From positions 1 through 64,000 of the forward strand of contig JAIVFJ010000281.1 in assembly GCA_025765615.1 (NCBI GenBank): a stretch of DNA of 64,000 nt, given 5' to 3'. Positions 1 through 9,488 of this stretch are shown here, piece by piece (position 1 is the first letter of the stretch; each line of letters starts with the position of its first letter). Origin of the DNA: Zopfochytrium polystomum. Its lineage: Eukaryota; Chytridiomycota; Chytridiomycetes; Chytridiales; Chytridiaceae. Both the position numbers and the translations under genes were made by a program. Below the pieces are notes generated by a model. That model did no database searches. It was given only the letters and a program-made list of their open reading frames with translations, and was not told the DNA's origin.

Positions 1-234
1 CTTCGGGGAACGGGCGGTTGCTGGGGTCTCGAGCGCTATCAGGTGCAGAAGCAACGTTGCGTGGGGAACACATGCGCGTAGCCCTTGAGGTGGGCGGGGG
101 ATAAGGGTATCGTCTATTTTTTGATAATGCCATGCTAGGGTTAATTGTTCTTTGGGCTTTCTCGGTTCTTTGGGCTTTCTCGTTCGCGCAAAGTATCATT
201 TCATCCACTCTTGATCAGAGGCTCGGGGTCCAAC

Positions 235-242
235 TCCCTCCC

Positions 243-291
<49 letters not shown>

Positions 292-292
292 C
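235..292. repeat. CT microsatellite
   Basis: A run of about 25 CT dinucleotides with a few interruptions. I see no convincing gene in 1-1180, which is rich in simple sequence: CT here, a GTTTGT run near 690-725, GCGA near 835-855, and A-rich runs near 950-1110. Open frames through it are simple-repeat translations. Confidence 0.85.
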
Positions 293-1183
293 TCTTTGCG
301 GCCAATCCTTACTTTTTGATTCTTCTTCTGGCAGTGTTTGTTGTTGTTTTTTTTTTTCAGTGTTTTTTTGGGTCAACCGCAAACTGATAAGAATTGGACA
401 TTTATTGGACGGTGATGCACGGCGAAGGTTTTGATTGGCCATGGGATTGTCTAAATAAGACAGAACCGGCTGCGCCCACCACCTAGTGTAGTGCTCCAAT
501 GAGGGCGGCTTTCTCGTTCCGCAAGGAACCCAAAAAAGGGGGTTTGACGAAAAATTTGGAACCACCCCCTTGGAAGTTTTTGTTCCAGAGCAAAAAATAG
601 AAAGAAAAATTTGTATCACCGGCGGAGATGGTGCAATTATTATTATTTGGTGTCTGTCTCATCTCAGTTTATCCGCATGTCGTGCGTGCTGCTTGTGTTT
701 GTGTTTGTGTTTGTGTTTGTGTTTGTCTGCGTGCAACGAGCAAGTGCTTGCAAGTCCAGTTCCGCTCGTGTCCGCAGGTCAATATTCAATGCTCGTCCGT
801 CATTCACGAAAGCAATGTGATAAGCATCAAGAGAGCGAGCGAGCGAGCGAGCGCGGTTCCGCACTTTCCGCTGCGCTCTTTGCGCGCGGCACGGGCGGGC
901 CAAACGCACATTCAACCGCGAGCCCTCGGAACCGCCGGAGTTGGAAGAGGAGAAAAAAAAAAAAAATGGAAAAAGAAAAGGTGAGCGACTGCACTCGGAA
1001 AGAAGGAAAAAGGTAACTATGTACATATGTGAAAAAACAAAAACCAAAAAAAAACAAAAATACAAAAAGACAAAAAGACAAAAAGACAAAAAGCAACCAA
1101 AAAAAACGACAAGCCCTCCAAGTTGCGAGTTGCGAGAACAGGATAAATAGATGGACGAAATGGTGTGAACATGGAATCAGAAA

Positions 1184-1212
1184 AGAAAAAAAAAAAAAAA
1201 AAAAAAAAAAAA
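1184..1212 (+). repeat. poly(A) tract upstream of a CDS
   Basis: An almost pure A run ending about 24 bases before the ATG at 1236. In fungi such tracts can act as nucleosome-excluding poly(dA:dT) promoter elements, or they can be an inserted retro-tail. The sequence does not decide between these. Confidence 0.6.
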
Positions 1213-1235
1213 GCTCTTCGTCCACGCAACCTACG

Positions 1236-2153
1236 ATGCAGGCTCTCCGCCTCGACCCGTTCAGTCACGAGCCGCAACAACAGCCGCTCCCAACACCCAT
1301 TGTGCCAGCCCCGACCCAACAAGGCCCAGTCGTCAACCTCGTCTTTCAAGTCTCCGTGCCCGCACACCAGCTGATGCACTCCGGCCTCTCAGCCGGCGCC
1401 TTCCAGCTCTTTGCGCCCCACCTTTCGTTCCAGACCCTCAACCACCGGCGAGAAGTCTTGCAAGTTCAACCATCCACGCCGGCCGTCAACCTCCGATTTC
1501 AAAATCCTCCGTCGCCGCACTCCCTCACGCACCCAACACCCACCGCAAGCCCGACCCCGCCGCCGTGCAAGCTTGAACCCGCACCCAACACACCACCACT
1601 ACCACCACCACCACTACCACCCGCACTCGGCCTTCCCACAAGAACCCCGACCCCACCCGTCGGCACTGCCACCACCACCACCACCACCACACGCCCTTCC
1701 GCACCAAAACCACCCCGCCGCCCAACAACCACAGCCAAAACCGCAACACGAAACGCCGTCGCCGCCGCCACCCGCGCCGCTGCCCCGTGCCCGCACAACC
1801 GCCGTAGATCCCAGTGCATTGCGTGCTTCGAGCTCGGCCACGGCGGAGGATCTATTTGCATTCACCGCCGCCGCAAGGCCGGCTGCAGGCTGTGCGCGGC
1901 CGAGGGACGCTGCCACAAAATCGACCTGGGTGGACCGCGCCGCCGTATCCGCGGGCCGAATACGTACGTGCCGCCCCCGCCGCCGCCGCCGCCGCCGCCG
2001 CCGTCGCGAGTAATTACGGTGACGGCGACGGCGACGACAACGATGGCAGAGGGTAGCAAGGCGAAAGAGGTCCCGCGCGCAGCGGCGCGAACACCCCCGA
2101 TCGCGTTCAGTGTCGAGGCGCTGTGCGGGCTGGCCGTCTCTCCGCATCCGTGA
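1236..2153 (+). CDS. Pro/Thr-rich protein with two CxHxRx4CxxC-type repeats
   Basis: Single-exon frame of 305 codons from the ATG at 1236; the frame is open upstream through the A-rich tract but has no better ATG. The first ~185 residues are low-complexity Pro/Thr/Ala. Near residues 188-230 there are two spaced Cys-His units, CPHNRRRSQCIAC and CIHRRRKAGCRLC, followed by CHKIDLGG. This C-x-H-x-R pattern resembles zinc-binding repeats scattered through microbial eukaryotes and giant viruses. Such repeats are presumed to bind Zn and sometimes nucleic acid, but their role is poorly known. A polyproline run of about eleven residues and an Ala/Thr tail follow. The gene converges with the DUF4246-like gene at 2595. 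Function is unassigned. The Cys-His repeats argue that it is real rather than a GC-rich artefact. Confidence 0.55.
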   Translation: MQALRLDPFSHEPQQQPLPTPIVPAPTQQGPVVNLVFQVSVPAHQLMHSGLSAGAFQLFAPHLSFQTLNHRREVLQVQPSTPAVNLRFQNPPSPHSLTHPTPTASPTPPPCKLEPAPNTPPLPPPPLPPALGLPTRTPTPPVGTATTTTTTTRPSAPKPPRRPTTTAKTATRNAVAAATRAAAPCPHNRRRSQCIACFELGHGGGSICIHRRRKAGCRLCAAEGRCHKIDLGGPRRRIRGPNTYVPPPPPPPPPPPSRVITVTATATTTMAEGSKAKEVPRAAARTPPIAFSVEALCGLAVSPHP

Positions 2154-2594
2154 GCGCCAAAATGAACAGTCAAAATGAACGCGGCCCCCCAAGCTCACTG
2201 CGAGCGGCACGCGGTTGATACTGCGGTCGCAAAGTGGAGGGTGGCGGCTGCGGCGGCGGCTGCGTTCATCTCTCGCTGATCGAGGTTGTGTACTTCGGGA
2301 TGAGCGGCTTTTTTGCGAACGATCCCCGCTTTCAATGGCTTCCTGGTCGGTGGTGGCGGTGGGTTGAAAGGTTGGAATAAAGTGGGTGGCGGCGGGAAGC
2401 TGCGTCGGTGGCTCATACAGACTCGTTGACTGAAAGTTAGCGCGAAATGGGACCTGCATCTGCCTTCTTCGTGGCGATACTTTGGGTTTTTATTTGTGAA
2501 GGCAGATGTGTGTACCCCGCGTTTCTGATAAGAAAACTTTCCAGCTCTGTGGGGTCGAAAGCCTACCACGCTTCGCGTCTCCCGCAACTTCCGG

Positions 2595-4210
2595 TCAGGA
2601 TTCAGACATGGTCTCCGGCTTGACGATGTGCTCGTTCTCGTACCCCAGCCTCGTCCACTCATCCAGGTACTCGAGGTTCCCCACGTTCCCCCAGTGTATG
2701 AACCCCCACCCGCTGACGGCCTCGGCCATCGCGGCACGTGCGTCCGCTCGCTTGTCCTTGGCCTCCTGCAGCGACGCGGAGCTCGGGGCGGAGACGGCTG
2801 CGGTGGAGGGCAGCGGACTCGCTGGGTCAACGACAAAAAAGTTGACAAACAGCCTGCGGAGCGTCATGGCGGTGGGGTTTGTGATCTTGGCGAGCCTGTG
2901 CGGGAGCGTGTTCCGGAAGCAGACGGCCGTGCCTTGGGCCACGGCGACGACGCGCGTGAGGTTTTCAAAGTCGTATTCTGGAAGGAAGCGCGGCCGGAAC
3001 TTCATGTGTCCACCACGTAGGCCGTCGTCCACTTGGAGGAAGTAGACCCCCACGGCGGCAATGTTCTCGGTTTGGCCCTCCAAGTGCCACTTGCCGGTGT
3101 ACGTTGAGTGCGGTGGGATCTCGTACATCTGCATCTTGACGATGACCTGAAGCCGTTGGAGGTTGGAGCGGCCTGGGAGGATGCTGTCATCAAAGAGCGG
3201 CAGCATCCTTTCAAACAGCGTGGCGAGGTCGTCTTCCATGTGGGAGAGCCGCTGCGGCAGGTTGTTGATGGGCGAGAGGAAGCGGACCTTTCCTTGACGG
3301 GAGACGTCGACATCAGAAGGGATCCAATGGTACGACTCCCTCGGCAGCAGGACAGTCGGGATGTGCCCGGCACTCAGCTCAGCCCGGATGTGTCTCTTGC
3401 GCGATTCGCTGCGTATTCCTCCGTTGTCAAAGTTCAGTTTGTTCATGCGTTGGTGGACCCGGCGGATCATGCCAGATCGGCCGTCCAGAAAGTAGTTTGG
3501 GAAGAGGTCGGGGTCGATGATGTCTCTGGCGACGCCGTTCTGCTGCACGTCCTGCACGGTGGCGTCGATGGCGAGGGCCGTCTCAACGAGTCGGAGGCGC
3601 AGGCTGTCGGGGACATCAAGCTCTGGCGCGTAACGGACCGGGTACTCGATAGTCAGTTGTCCTCCATCACCCCAGTGGCGATGCAAGTTCGTCAAGAGCG
3701 CTACGCTGTGGATCTTCCATGGAAAGGTGCTGATGATACCCAGACGGCCTGACTTTGCAAGTTGCATCTGCCCGCTCACCCAGCCCTTCTCCGAGTCCAC
3801 CCAGACGCAGACGTTCAATTCGTCCCCGTTCATCTCATCTCTCGACGGAATGTGCGAGATCCGGAACAGCGAGTACCCACAGCCGGCCAGCCCTAGAAGT
3901 CCCCCATCGCCCGTTGGAATGCTTTCGCTATCGTACTTATAGTCGCTGTCTAGTGCGGAGACGATGTTGCTGGTGCGCGTGAGGACCCAGACGCCGCGAG
4001 CCGGGTCGATCGGGGAGATGGCGGACGGCCAATTTGGGTCGTTCAGGCTCAGGATTGTGTCCGGCTCGCCAGGGAGGCGGCCGAGCGAGCTGCGGAGCAG
4101 CCTGCAGGTGGCCCGAAGGCTGGCCCAGTCTGCGATGCTCAGGAGGGAGCGATCGTGCTGCAAAGGGGTCATCGTGAGGACCACCGACAAGAGGCCCAGG
4201 TTGATCGCCA

Positions 4211-4211
<1 letters not shown>
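2595..4211 (-). CDS. DUF4246 family protein, probable 2OG-Fe(II) oxygenase-like fold
   Basis: An uninterrupted 538-residue protein. I start it at the ATG at 4211, because the open extension to 4358 only encodes a His-Thr run from a CA/TG microsatellite. The C-terminal half carries the DUF4246 signature: GKWHLEGQTENIAAVGVYF (near residues 385-405), then a HMKFRPRF segment, a GTAVCFRNTLPHRL segment, and RRLFVNFFVVDP near residue 470. In related dioxygenase-like proteins the first His-x-acid pair and the later His would be the metal ligands; here they would be WHLEG and LPHRL (inference). The N-terminal ~60 residues contain a helical ADWASLRATCRLLRSSLG segment reminiscent of an F-box-like region. 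DUF4246 proteins are widespread in fungi and their substrates are unknown. No intron is needed. Confidence 0.75.
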
Positions 4212-4213
<2 letters not shown>

Positions 4214-4246
<33 letters not shown>

Positions 4247-4262
4247 TGTGTGTGCGTGTGTG
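4214..4262. repeat. TG microsatellite at the 5' side of the DUF4246 gene
   Basis: About 20 TG units, partly interrupted, starting three bases upstream of the ATG on the minus strand. It lies in the presumed 5' UTR or promoter. Confidence 0.85.
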
Positions 4263-5520
4263 GAAAATATTAATCGCAGTCGTGAGCTTTTGCGGAGTCG
4301 CTGAAGAACGTTCGAGGGAGTGTGTGTGAAAGTGCGGTTTTGGGGAGTCATTGAACAAACTGCGCCACAGCTTGAACCACGGCGACGGAACGCGTGGGCG
4401 GAGCAGTGTGACGAGGGAGATTCCGGCCGTACCAGCAAGAGTGGGGGATAGACGAGGGATGGGCCGATGGTGAGGAAGCGGAGCATGGCGGTCTCAAGGC
4501 CGTTGCTGGTTGCGTCGCGCTCGAAAGTCCTCCGGCGTGGCCTTGAACTTGACGTCGTGATCGGTAAAAAGGTCTCGCCGTTCAAGCGAACTCAGTTTCA
4601 AACATCCAATGTATCATCCAGTGCTCCCACTGCATGCCGCCAGTCTCTTGCTGCTTCCATGTCGCTCTTGCTCGTGTCAGCCTGGAAGATCATACTGCGC
4701 TCGAAGGGTCCCTCCAACGCATCCACACAGCATCCATTGCAGCCTCAATCCGAGATAAAGCACACTTCACCCCTGTTCGCCCCATCCCAACTGATTGGAA
4801 ACATTTTACCCCACCTTCAGGCGAACGAATATCCCAAAGCAAGGTCAAGCAGCGTTGCAAGGCTGACGGCAAATCTATGTCTCCCCATCACTAAGACAGT
4901 CCCCCACTCAACCATACCCTCTCGCTCCAACCTGCTTGATATGTCGCAAGCCAGTCAGCCAACCTTTTCACAGGCGATGTTCCCAGACCTGCCGCCCAAC
5001 ACCCCCCCCCTCCCCCAACGATGGAAGAAGTCTCTGCCTTCATGGAACGGACAAACGTGATACGCAAGTTGCATGGTGACAAGCATGACTACAGTGTGGC
5101 TGAGATCGACGGCCTCAAAGGGCACAGCGACTCTCTTAATGCGACTATTAAGGAGAAAGATGAATGCATCTGTGAGTTGGAGTCCGATATCCTTCTGCTT
5201 CAGATGGACTGCGCTGCATCTGGTGGCGCTGAGGGTGAGGGAGGCGGCGTGGGTGGCAGCGGCGCCGACCGATGCAAGCCCCTGGCTCACATCAACAACC
5301 ATGACGACTGAGATTTCAAGGAGCAGGAAGTAGAGCGCCTGTGTCGCAGTAAGGGGGGGCAGCTCTGCCCACCATCCCGCGTCTCAGAGTGCGCCCACCA
5401 ACACCCAAAGGAGGTTGGCCAAGTCTCTTGAGGATTAAGCAGAATCTGCACCTGCTAAATTTTGCTGCAACTGTTACACTGCGTGGTCCCAAGCCCGTTC
5501 ATCCCAGCCCATCCTGCCTC
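4263..5520. other. unassigned interval, possibly old mobile-element sequence
   Basis: No gene I can support. An open frame at 5021-5311 (+) has a Glu/Lys-rich, coiled-coil-like stretch followed by Gly/Glu repeats, but its start context and homology are unclear. The right end is the integration site of LTR copy A. The same disrupted sequence resumes at 8732, where a LINE reverse-transcriptase fragment begins, so part of this interval may belong to that older LINE. Confidence 0.4.
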
Positions 5521-5525
5521 CCCGC

Positions 5526-5888
5526 TGTCAGGAACAGGGCAGGACAGGACAAGGCAGACAAGGAACTGAGAGGAGTGATGATTGTATTGGAAACAATAAT
5601 TCACTTGAGGGATGGGACAGGTCCCCCATCCCCCTTTTATACCTTTTGAGAGTCTTCCTTGTCAAGACTCAAAGAAGGTTCCAGAAAGAGCAATTAGTAA
5701 TACAATGATACCAATGATACCAATGACAACAAGACAAGTCAGGAAAGCAAAGAAGGTTCCAGAAGGTTCCTCAAGGTTCCATGAAGGAATGTTCTAGAAG
5801 GTTCCAGAAGGTTCCAGAAGGTTCCACAAGGTTCCATGAAGGAATGTTCTAGAAGGTTCCAGAGGTTTCCAGAGGGTGATTCATAACA
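5526..5888 (-). repeat. 3' LTR of copy A
   Basis: 363 bp, TG...CA ends. Contains the tandem GGTTCCAGAA / GGAATGTTCT repeat region and a TATA box. The polypurine tract lies immediately inside at 5889-5904 (AAAAGGGGGAGATGA on the minus strand). Confidence 0.92.
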
Positions 5889-7484
5889 TCATCTCCCCCT
5901 TTTAGGCCTCTTCTGCAACTTGGTGGGGTACCTGGTCTTGAACTTGAGTAGAAGGTCTTGGCAGTGAGTGAGGTTTGACTCAGGTTCCCAGGTGTTTTCA
6001 GCATCTGAGTAACCTTTCCACTTAACAAGGAACTTGAGTGTCCTTCCAAACCACTTGGCATCCAAGATTTGTTCAACCTCAAATTCCTCTTCACCTTCTA
6101 CCTCAACTGGAGGAGGAGGAGGAACAACTCTGCCTGGAATGGAATTGGCCACAAACTTCTCCAAAAGGCTGACATGGAAAACTGGGTGGATCTTCATGGA
6201 TGCAGGGAGATCCAGCTTGAAGGTGACTGGATTGATTTGCTCCAAGATCTTGAAAGGTCCCAACTTGAGGTTGTCCAGCTTGGGACTTGGTCTTTTGGTC
6301 TGCAAGTTCTTCCTCATGCCTCGCCAGTAAAAGTCCCTGGAAACAAGCTTATATGTCTTGTGCTCTCCTGGGTGTCCAGCTGTTGCTGCATCATGCCTTG
6401 TCTTGAGTATCTCAAGTTTTTCCTCTTCTTGGCTGATTTGAATCTTGTGAGGCTTGGGGTCCTTGGAAATAGCATAGGCCCACACACTCTCAGGAAGCAG
6501 TGAAAGGTGTGTCTTGGATGGTGGGGTGAAACCATCTCCCCCTTCAGGTGCAAGGTCTGTCCTTCTGTGCTCATCAGCAGTGGGGCTTGAATTGTTGACT
6601 GGGAACTGTGATTCTTGAATCTTTGACTGAGGGTTCTGTTCTTGGCAAAGACTGTGAGCTGTGGAGCTTGAATCTTGAATTTGGACTGTGAACTGTGGTA
6701 CTTGAATCTTTGACTGTGGGTTCTGTGAACTACAGACTTGGCCATGACTGTGAGCTCTATGAGCTGTCCTGGAATCTTGACTATGAACTGTGAACTGTGA
6801 AACTTGAATCTTGGCTGGGATCTGTGAGCTGTAGGCTGATACTGGAGCTGTCATTTGTCTTTGACCTTGGATACTAGGCTGAGAACCTTGAATCAGGGAC
6901 TTGAGAGAATGAGACTTGGAGGCTTCACTTGAGTTTTGGGTGACTGTTCCAATTGGTGGAGGTTGGACTTGACCAGTGACCCAATCAATGGCAGGGTTCT
7001 GGGCTTGCAGCCATGGTAATCCCAGGATGACAGAGAATGTGGGTGAGCCAAGATCCAATACTTCCAGATTGACCATGGATGGTGGAAAGTCTTGGATGTG
7101 GAGGTTTAGCTTGGTTTCATGGCTGATTTCCTTGAACAGAGCATGATTGGCAAAGTGGACCTTGAGGGGTGTGGATTTCTTGATCGTAGGAATGGCACAA
7201 GACTTGGCAAGGGTGGCATCAATGATGTTGCAGGATGATCCAGAGTCTATAAGGGCCTTGGTTGTGATGGTTGACTTGGGTGAGAGTTGAATCTTGACAT
7301 CCATGGTGAGTTGGTGGGGCTTGGAATCTGAGGTGTTTGTGGTGCTGGTGGTGGTGATGAAACAGGGGCAGCTTGGAGGAGGGTCCAGGGAATTGCCCCT
7401 CAGTGAGCCTGGACCTGGGAGTTTGGGTGCTTCTTCCTTGGGCAGTCCTTGACAGCATGCTCCTTGGAGCCACAGTAAAAACAC
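5889..7484 (-). CDS. shortened Pol of copy A: protease plus chromodomain, RT/RNase H/integrase core missing
   Basis: Open for about 531 codons from a GTG at 7484 that is unlikely to be a true start; entry is expected by -1 frameshifting from Gag. In order: an aspartic protease region with the ALIDSGSSCNIID active-site motif (~residues 77-89) and VILGLPWLQ; a Ser/Gln-rich degenerate repeat linker; a remnant of the integrase HHCC region (HDAATAGHPGEHKTY); a chromovirus C-terminal GPF-like segment; and a chromodomain (VEQILDAKWFGRTLKFLVKW, then GY and TWEPESNL) near residues 470-515. The first deletion joins the linker to the post-RNase H segment at about 6567. The second lies within an 8-bp direct repeat CTTCCTCA at 6309-6316. 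Both keep the frame. The stop codon TGA overlaps the polypurine tract. The translation matches those of copies C and D. Confidence 0.85.
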   Translation of the reverse strand: MFLLWLQGACCQGLPKEEAPKLPGPGSLRGNSLDPPPSCPCFITTTSTTNTSDSKPHQLTMDVKIQLSPKSTITTKALIDSGSSCNIIDATLAKSCAIPTIKKSTPLKVHFANHALFKEISHETKLNLHIQDFPPSMVNLEVLDLGSPTFSVILGLPWLQAQNPAIDWVTGQVQPPPIGTVTQNSSEASKSHSLKSLIQGSQPSIQGQRQMTAPVSAYSSQIPAKIQVSQFTVHSQDSRTAHRAHSHGQVCSSQNPQSKIQVPQFTVQIQDSSSTAHSLCQEQNPQSKIQESQFPVNNSSPTADEHRRTDLAPEGGDGFTPPSKTHLSLLPESVWAYAISKDPKPHKIQISQEEEKLEILKTRHDAATAGHPGEHKTYKLVSRDFYWRGMRKNLQTKRPSPKLDNLKLGPFKILEQINPVTFKLDLPASMKIHPVFHVSLLEKFVANSIPGRVVPPPPPVEVEGEEEFEVEQILDAKWFGRTLKFLVKWKGYSDAENTWEPESNLTHCQDLLLKFKTRYPTKLQKRPKRGR

Positions 7485-8323
7485 AGTCCCTGCTGGGCCC
7501 TCCTTGTTTTCTCCTCTTGGCTCAGAGGACCCTTAGGAAGTGTCTCAACTGCATCCACTTGCATGGGTTCAGGAACTGTAAGAGCTTGAGGAACTGGGGT
7601 AGGTCTTGATGTAGTTCCTACTTGTCTTTGCTTCAGCCTCTTGGAGTAGAGTCTGTTGTCAATCTTGATGGCAAGGAGAATGTACTCTTCCAAGGTCTCA
7701 GGGATGTGCAGAGACTGGGAGAGCATGTCTTGGATAGACTCATGGGGACCATCATGGTACAGCTCCATCAGAGCTGCATCATTGTATCCAGAGTCTCTGG
7801 CTAGTTGCTTGAATTGGTTGGTGTAGGCCACACAAGATTGCTTTCCTTGCTTGATATGCTTGAGCTTGGATCTTGCTGTCCAAGATGCGTAGGGGTCACC
7901 AAAGGTAGCTTCCAGCCCCTCCCAGAGCTCTTGCAGGGTGGTGGGTGTGCTTGGGAGAGATCTGTACCATGATTGAGCTTGACCAGACAGGAGGGTGCTT
8001 GTGAAAAGAACCTTGACTTGCTCACTGGGAAATCTTGAAGGTTGGAGAAGGATGACATTCTCCACAGTGGCCATGAAGTTCCTAAGGTCTTTGGCCAGCC
8101 CAGTGAACTTGTCAGGGCTGGGAACCTTGGGCTCTCTTGCTTGGTTGGCTTGAGGCAGGGGAAGAGCTTGATGTTCTTGTTGGTGAAGTTGTTGTTGAAG
8201 CTGGTGCTGCTGGTGAAGGACTTGTTCTTGAAGTTGGTGTGTCTGTCTTGAGAGGGCTTGTAATTGGTCCATCAAGGCTTGGAAGGCAGTTGCATCAGGG
8301 AAGGTGTTGTTTGGGTCAGACAT
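7400..8323 (-). CDS. Gag polyprotein of copy A
   Basis: 307 residues from the ATG at 8323, 41 bp inside the 5' LTR. The N-terminal part is Gln/His-rich and coiled-coil-like (~residues 15-55). It is followed by a retrotransposon gag domain (LRNFMATVENVI ... GQAQSWYRSL ... WEGLEATFGDPY) and a single zinc knuckle CFYCGSKEHAVKDC near the C-terminus. Gag would form the virus-like particle and package RNA. The Pol frame overlaps the end of Gag in the -1 frame. Compared with Gag of B, C and D it has Pro for Leu in the DG[L/P]HESIQ segment. Confidence 0.9.
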   Translation of the reverse strand: MSDPNNTFPDATAFQALMDQLQALSRQTHQLQEQVLHQQHQLQQQLHQQEHQALPLPQANQAREPKVPSPDKFTGLAKDLRNFMATVENVILLQPSRFPSEQVKVLFTSTLLSGQAQSWYRSLPSTPTTLQELWEGLEATFGDPYASWTARSKLKHIKQGKQSCVAYTNQFKQLARDSGYNDAALMELYHDGPHESIQDMLSQSLHIPETLEEYILLAIKIDNRLYSKRLKQRQVGTTSRPTPVPQALTVPEPMQVDAVETLPKGPLSQEEKTRRAQQGLCFYCGSKEHAVKDCPRKKHPNSQVQAH

Positions 8324-8363
8324 GATGGCAGAGAGTAGTGGGAGAGGGTGAAGTGAATTATGA

Positions 8364-8726
8364 TGTCAGGAACAGGGCAGGACAGGACAAGGCAGACAAG
8401 GAACTGAGAGGAGTGATGATTGTATTGGAAACAATAATTCACTTGAGGGATGGGACAGGTCCCCCATCCCCCTTTTATACCTTTTGAGAGTCTTCCTTGT
8501 CAAGACTCAAAGAAGGTTCCAGAAAGAGCAATTAGTAATACAATGATACCAATGATACCAATGACAACAAGACAAGTCAGGAAAGCAAAGAAGGTTCCAG
8601 AAGGTTCCTCAAGGTTCCATGAAGGAATGTTCTAGAAGGTTCCAGAAGGTTCCAGAAGGTTCCACAAGGTTCCATGAAGGAATGTTCTAGAAGGTTCCAG
8701 AGGTTTCCAGAGGGTGATTCATAACA
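8364..8726 (-). repeat. 5' LTR of copy A
   Basis: 363 bp, same length as the 3' LTR. The heat-shock-element-like array is at about 8588-8710. An 11-nt primer-site match (AAGTGAATTAT on the plus strand) lies at 8351-8361, two bases inside this LTR. Confidence 0.92.
8588..8710 (-). promoter_or_regulatory. heat-shock-element-like array in U3 of the copy A LTR
   Basis: Repeated AGAAG-GTTCC-AGAAG-GTTCC and GGAAT-GTTCT-AGAAG-GTTCC blocks fit the HSF1 consensus of alternating nGAAn/nTTCn pentamers. They lie upstream (on the minus strand) of the TATA box at about 8473-8479. This places them where a heat-responsive promoter would need them. Response to heat is inferred. Confidence 0.7.
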
Positions 8727-8731
8727 CCCGC

Positions 8732-9116
8732 CGGCTTCGTTGCGGCGGCGGACGCAGCAGATATGCGGACCAAGTCTGCTCAACTGACAAGAGGATTTCT
8801 CCAAGGCATGGTTCTGTCACCTATGGTGTTTGATGTTGCCATCAACTCCTTGCCTCAAACACTGGCCATGTCTCTCAGGGACCACTAGCTGATATTAATG
8901 CAAAACCTCGCTGAATTCGCTGCTTTTGCTGATGACTCCTCCGTCTTTGCCAAGGATGAGAGAGTGCTTCAGAGAATGCTAGACAAGGTGCATGAGTGGT
9001 TCCTTGAGCAGGGAATGACATTTGCTGCCAAGAATTGTGTTGCAGTTTCAGCCAAGAAGAATTTGAAGCTGAAGGTGAATGGAGTGGAGATTCCCCAGGA
9101 GGAGTCCACGACCTAG
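8732..9116 (+). pseudogene. LINE reverse-transcriptase fragment
   Basis: The plus strand encodes a degenerate RT core: RGFLQGMVLSPMVFDVAI (motif B-like) at about 8794-8850, an in-frame TAG at 8886, then AAFADDSSVFAKDERVLQRM with the catalytic FADD motif, and a downstream VNGVEIPQEES segment typical of the RT thumb/connection. The stop and the lack of surrounding domains show it is a relic. Copy A is inserted immediately to its left, so the LINE pre-dates that insertion. It belongs to a different lineage from the LINE at 36.4-39.7 kb. Confidence 0.75.
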
Positions 9117-9158
9117 TTGGGCCTTGTGTGCACCTGCAGGGGTATTGCCTTTGAGGCT

Positions 9159-9214
9159 GTAAACAGTCTACTCTGAGTGAGTGAGTGGAAGGAGTGAATG
9201 AAGTGGAGATGTGT
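9159..9214 (+). repeat. dispersed repeat R1, copy a
   Basis: TGTAAACAGTCTACTCTGAG and the following GTGAGTGGAAGGAGTGAATG segment recur almost exactly at 21406-21463. It lies downstream of the LINE RT fragment, so it may be LINE 3'-end sequence. Confidence 0.75.
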
Positions 9215-9281
9215 GTTTGCGGGTGGTCCCAAACTTGGAGAGAAAAAGAAAAAACTCTGATATGAATTATTGATAGATAAA

Positions 9282-9470
9282 TGACTGGCACAGGGTAACA
9301 ACCTCTCCTATATTATCTGTTTGAGCAGAGGAGGAGGAAAACTGTTGACACCAGGTTTCCGTTCCACTTAATACTCGGAGTATTTGTCATCAGCGCAAGT
9401 CAGCGCCCAGGTCGGCACTGGCAGTGGCTCGCTCTCCCATGGGCATTTTGAGAACGATAACTGACAGTCA
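9282..9470 (+). repeat. dispersed repeat R2, copy a
   Basis: About 190 bp from GACTGGCACAGGG to AACTGACAGTCA, recurring with scattered substitutions at 23731-23922. R1 and R2 are in the same order and orientation at both sites, but separated by about 70 bp here and about 2.3 kb there. Confidence 0.8.
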
Positions 9471-9488
9471 TCAGGTGTGTCTCCCTTG

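Larger units (their letters stand above)
5526..8726 (-). mobile_element. LTR retrotransposon copy A, internally deleted chromovirus (Gag-PR-chromodomain)
   Basis: A complete insertion of 3,201 bp on the minus strand, with LTRs at 5526-5888 and 8364-8726 (363 bp each, TGTCAGG...ATAACA on the plus strand). A perfect 5-bp target-site duplication CCCGC flanks it at 5521-5525 and 8727-8731. The internal region (5889-8363, 2,475 bp) encodes Gag and a shortened Pol. Compared with full-length copy B it lacks two in-frame blocks of 1,410 and 774 bp (RT/RNase H and the integrase core) and carries about 60 bp extra in the Pro/Gln-rich linker. It inserted into an older sequence that has LINE RT on its right side. 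Being intact at both ends and having its own TSD, it transposed as the deleted form, so it must have been mobilised in trans (inference). Confidence 0.93.

Noticed and set aside
1614..2459. Minus-strand Arg-rich frame across 1.6-2.5 kb
   Set aside because: Shadow of the GC-rich Pro/Thr gene; no domain, and it runs over the end of that gene into its 3' flank.
4212..4358. 49-residue N-terminal extension of the DUF4246 protein
   Set aside because: Mostly a His-Thr run encoded by the CA/TG microsatellite; the ATG at 4211 gives a normal start.
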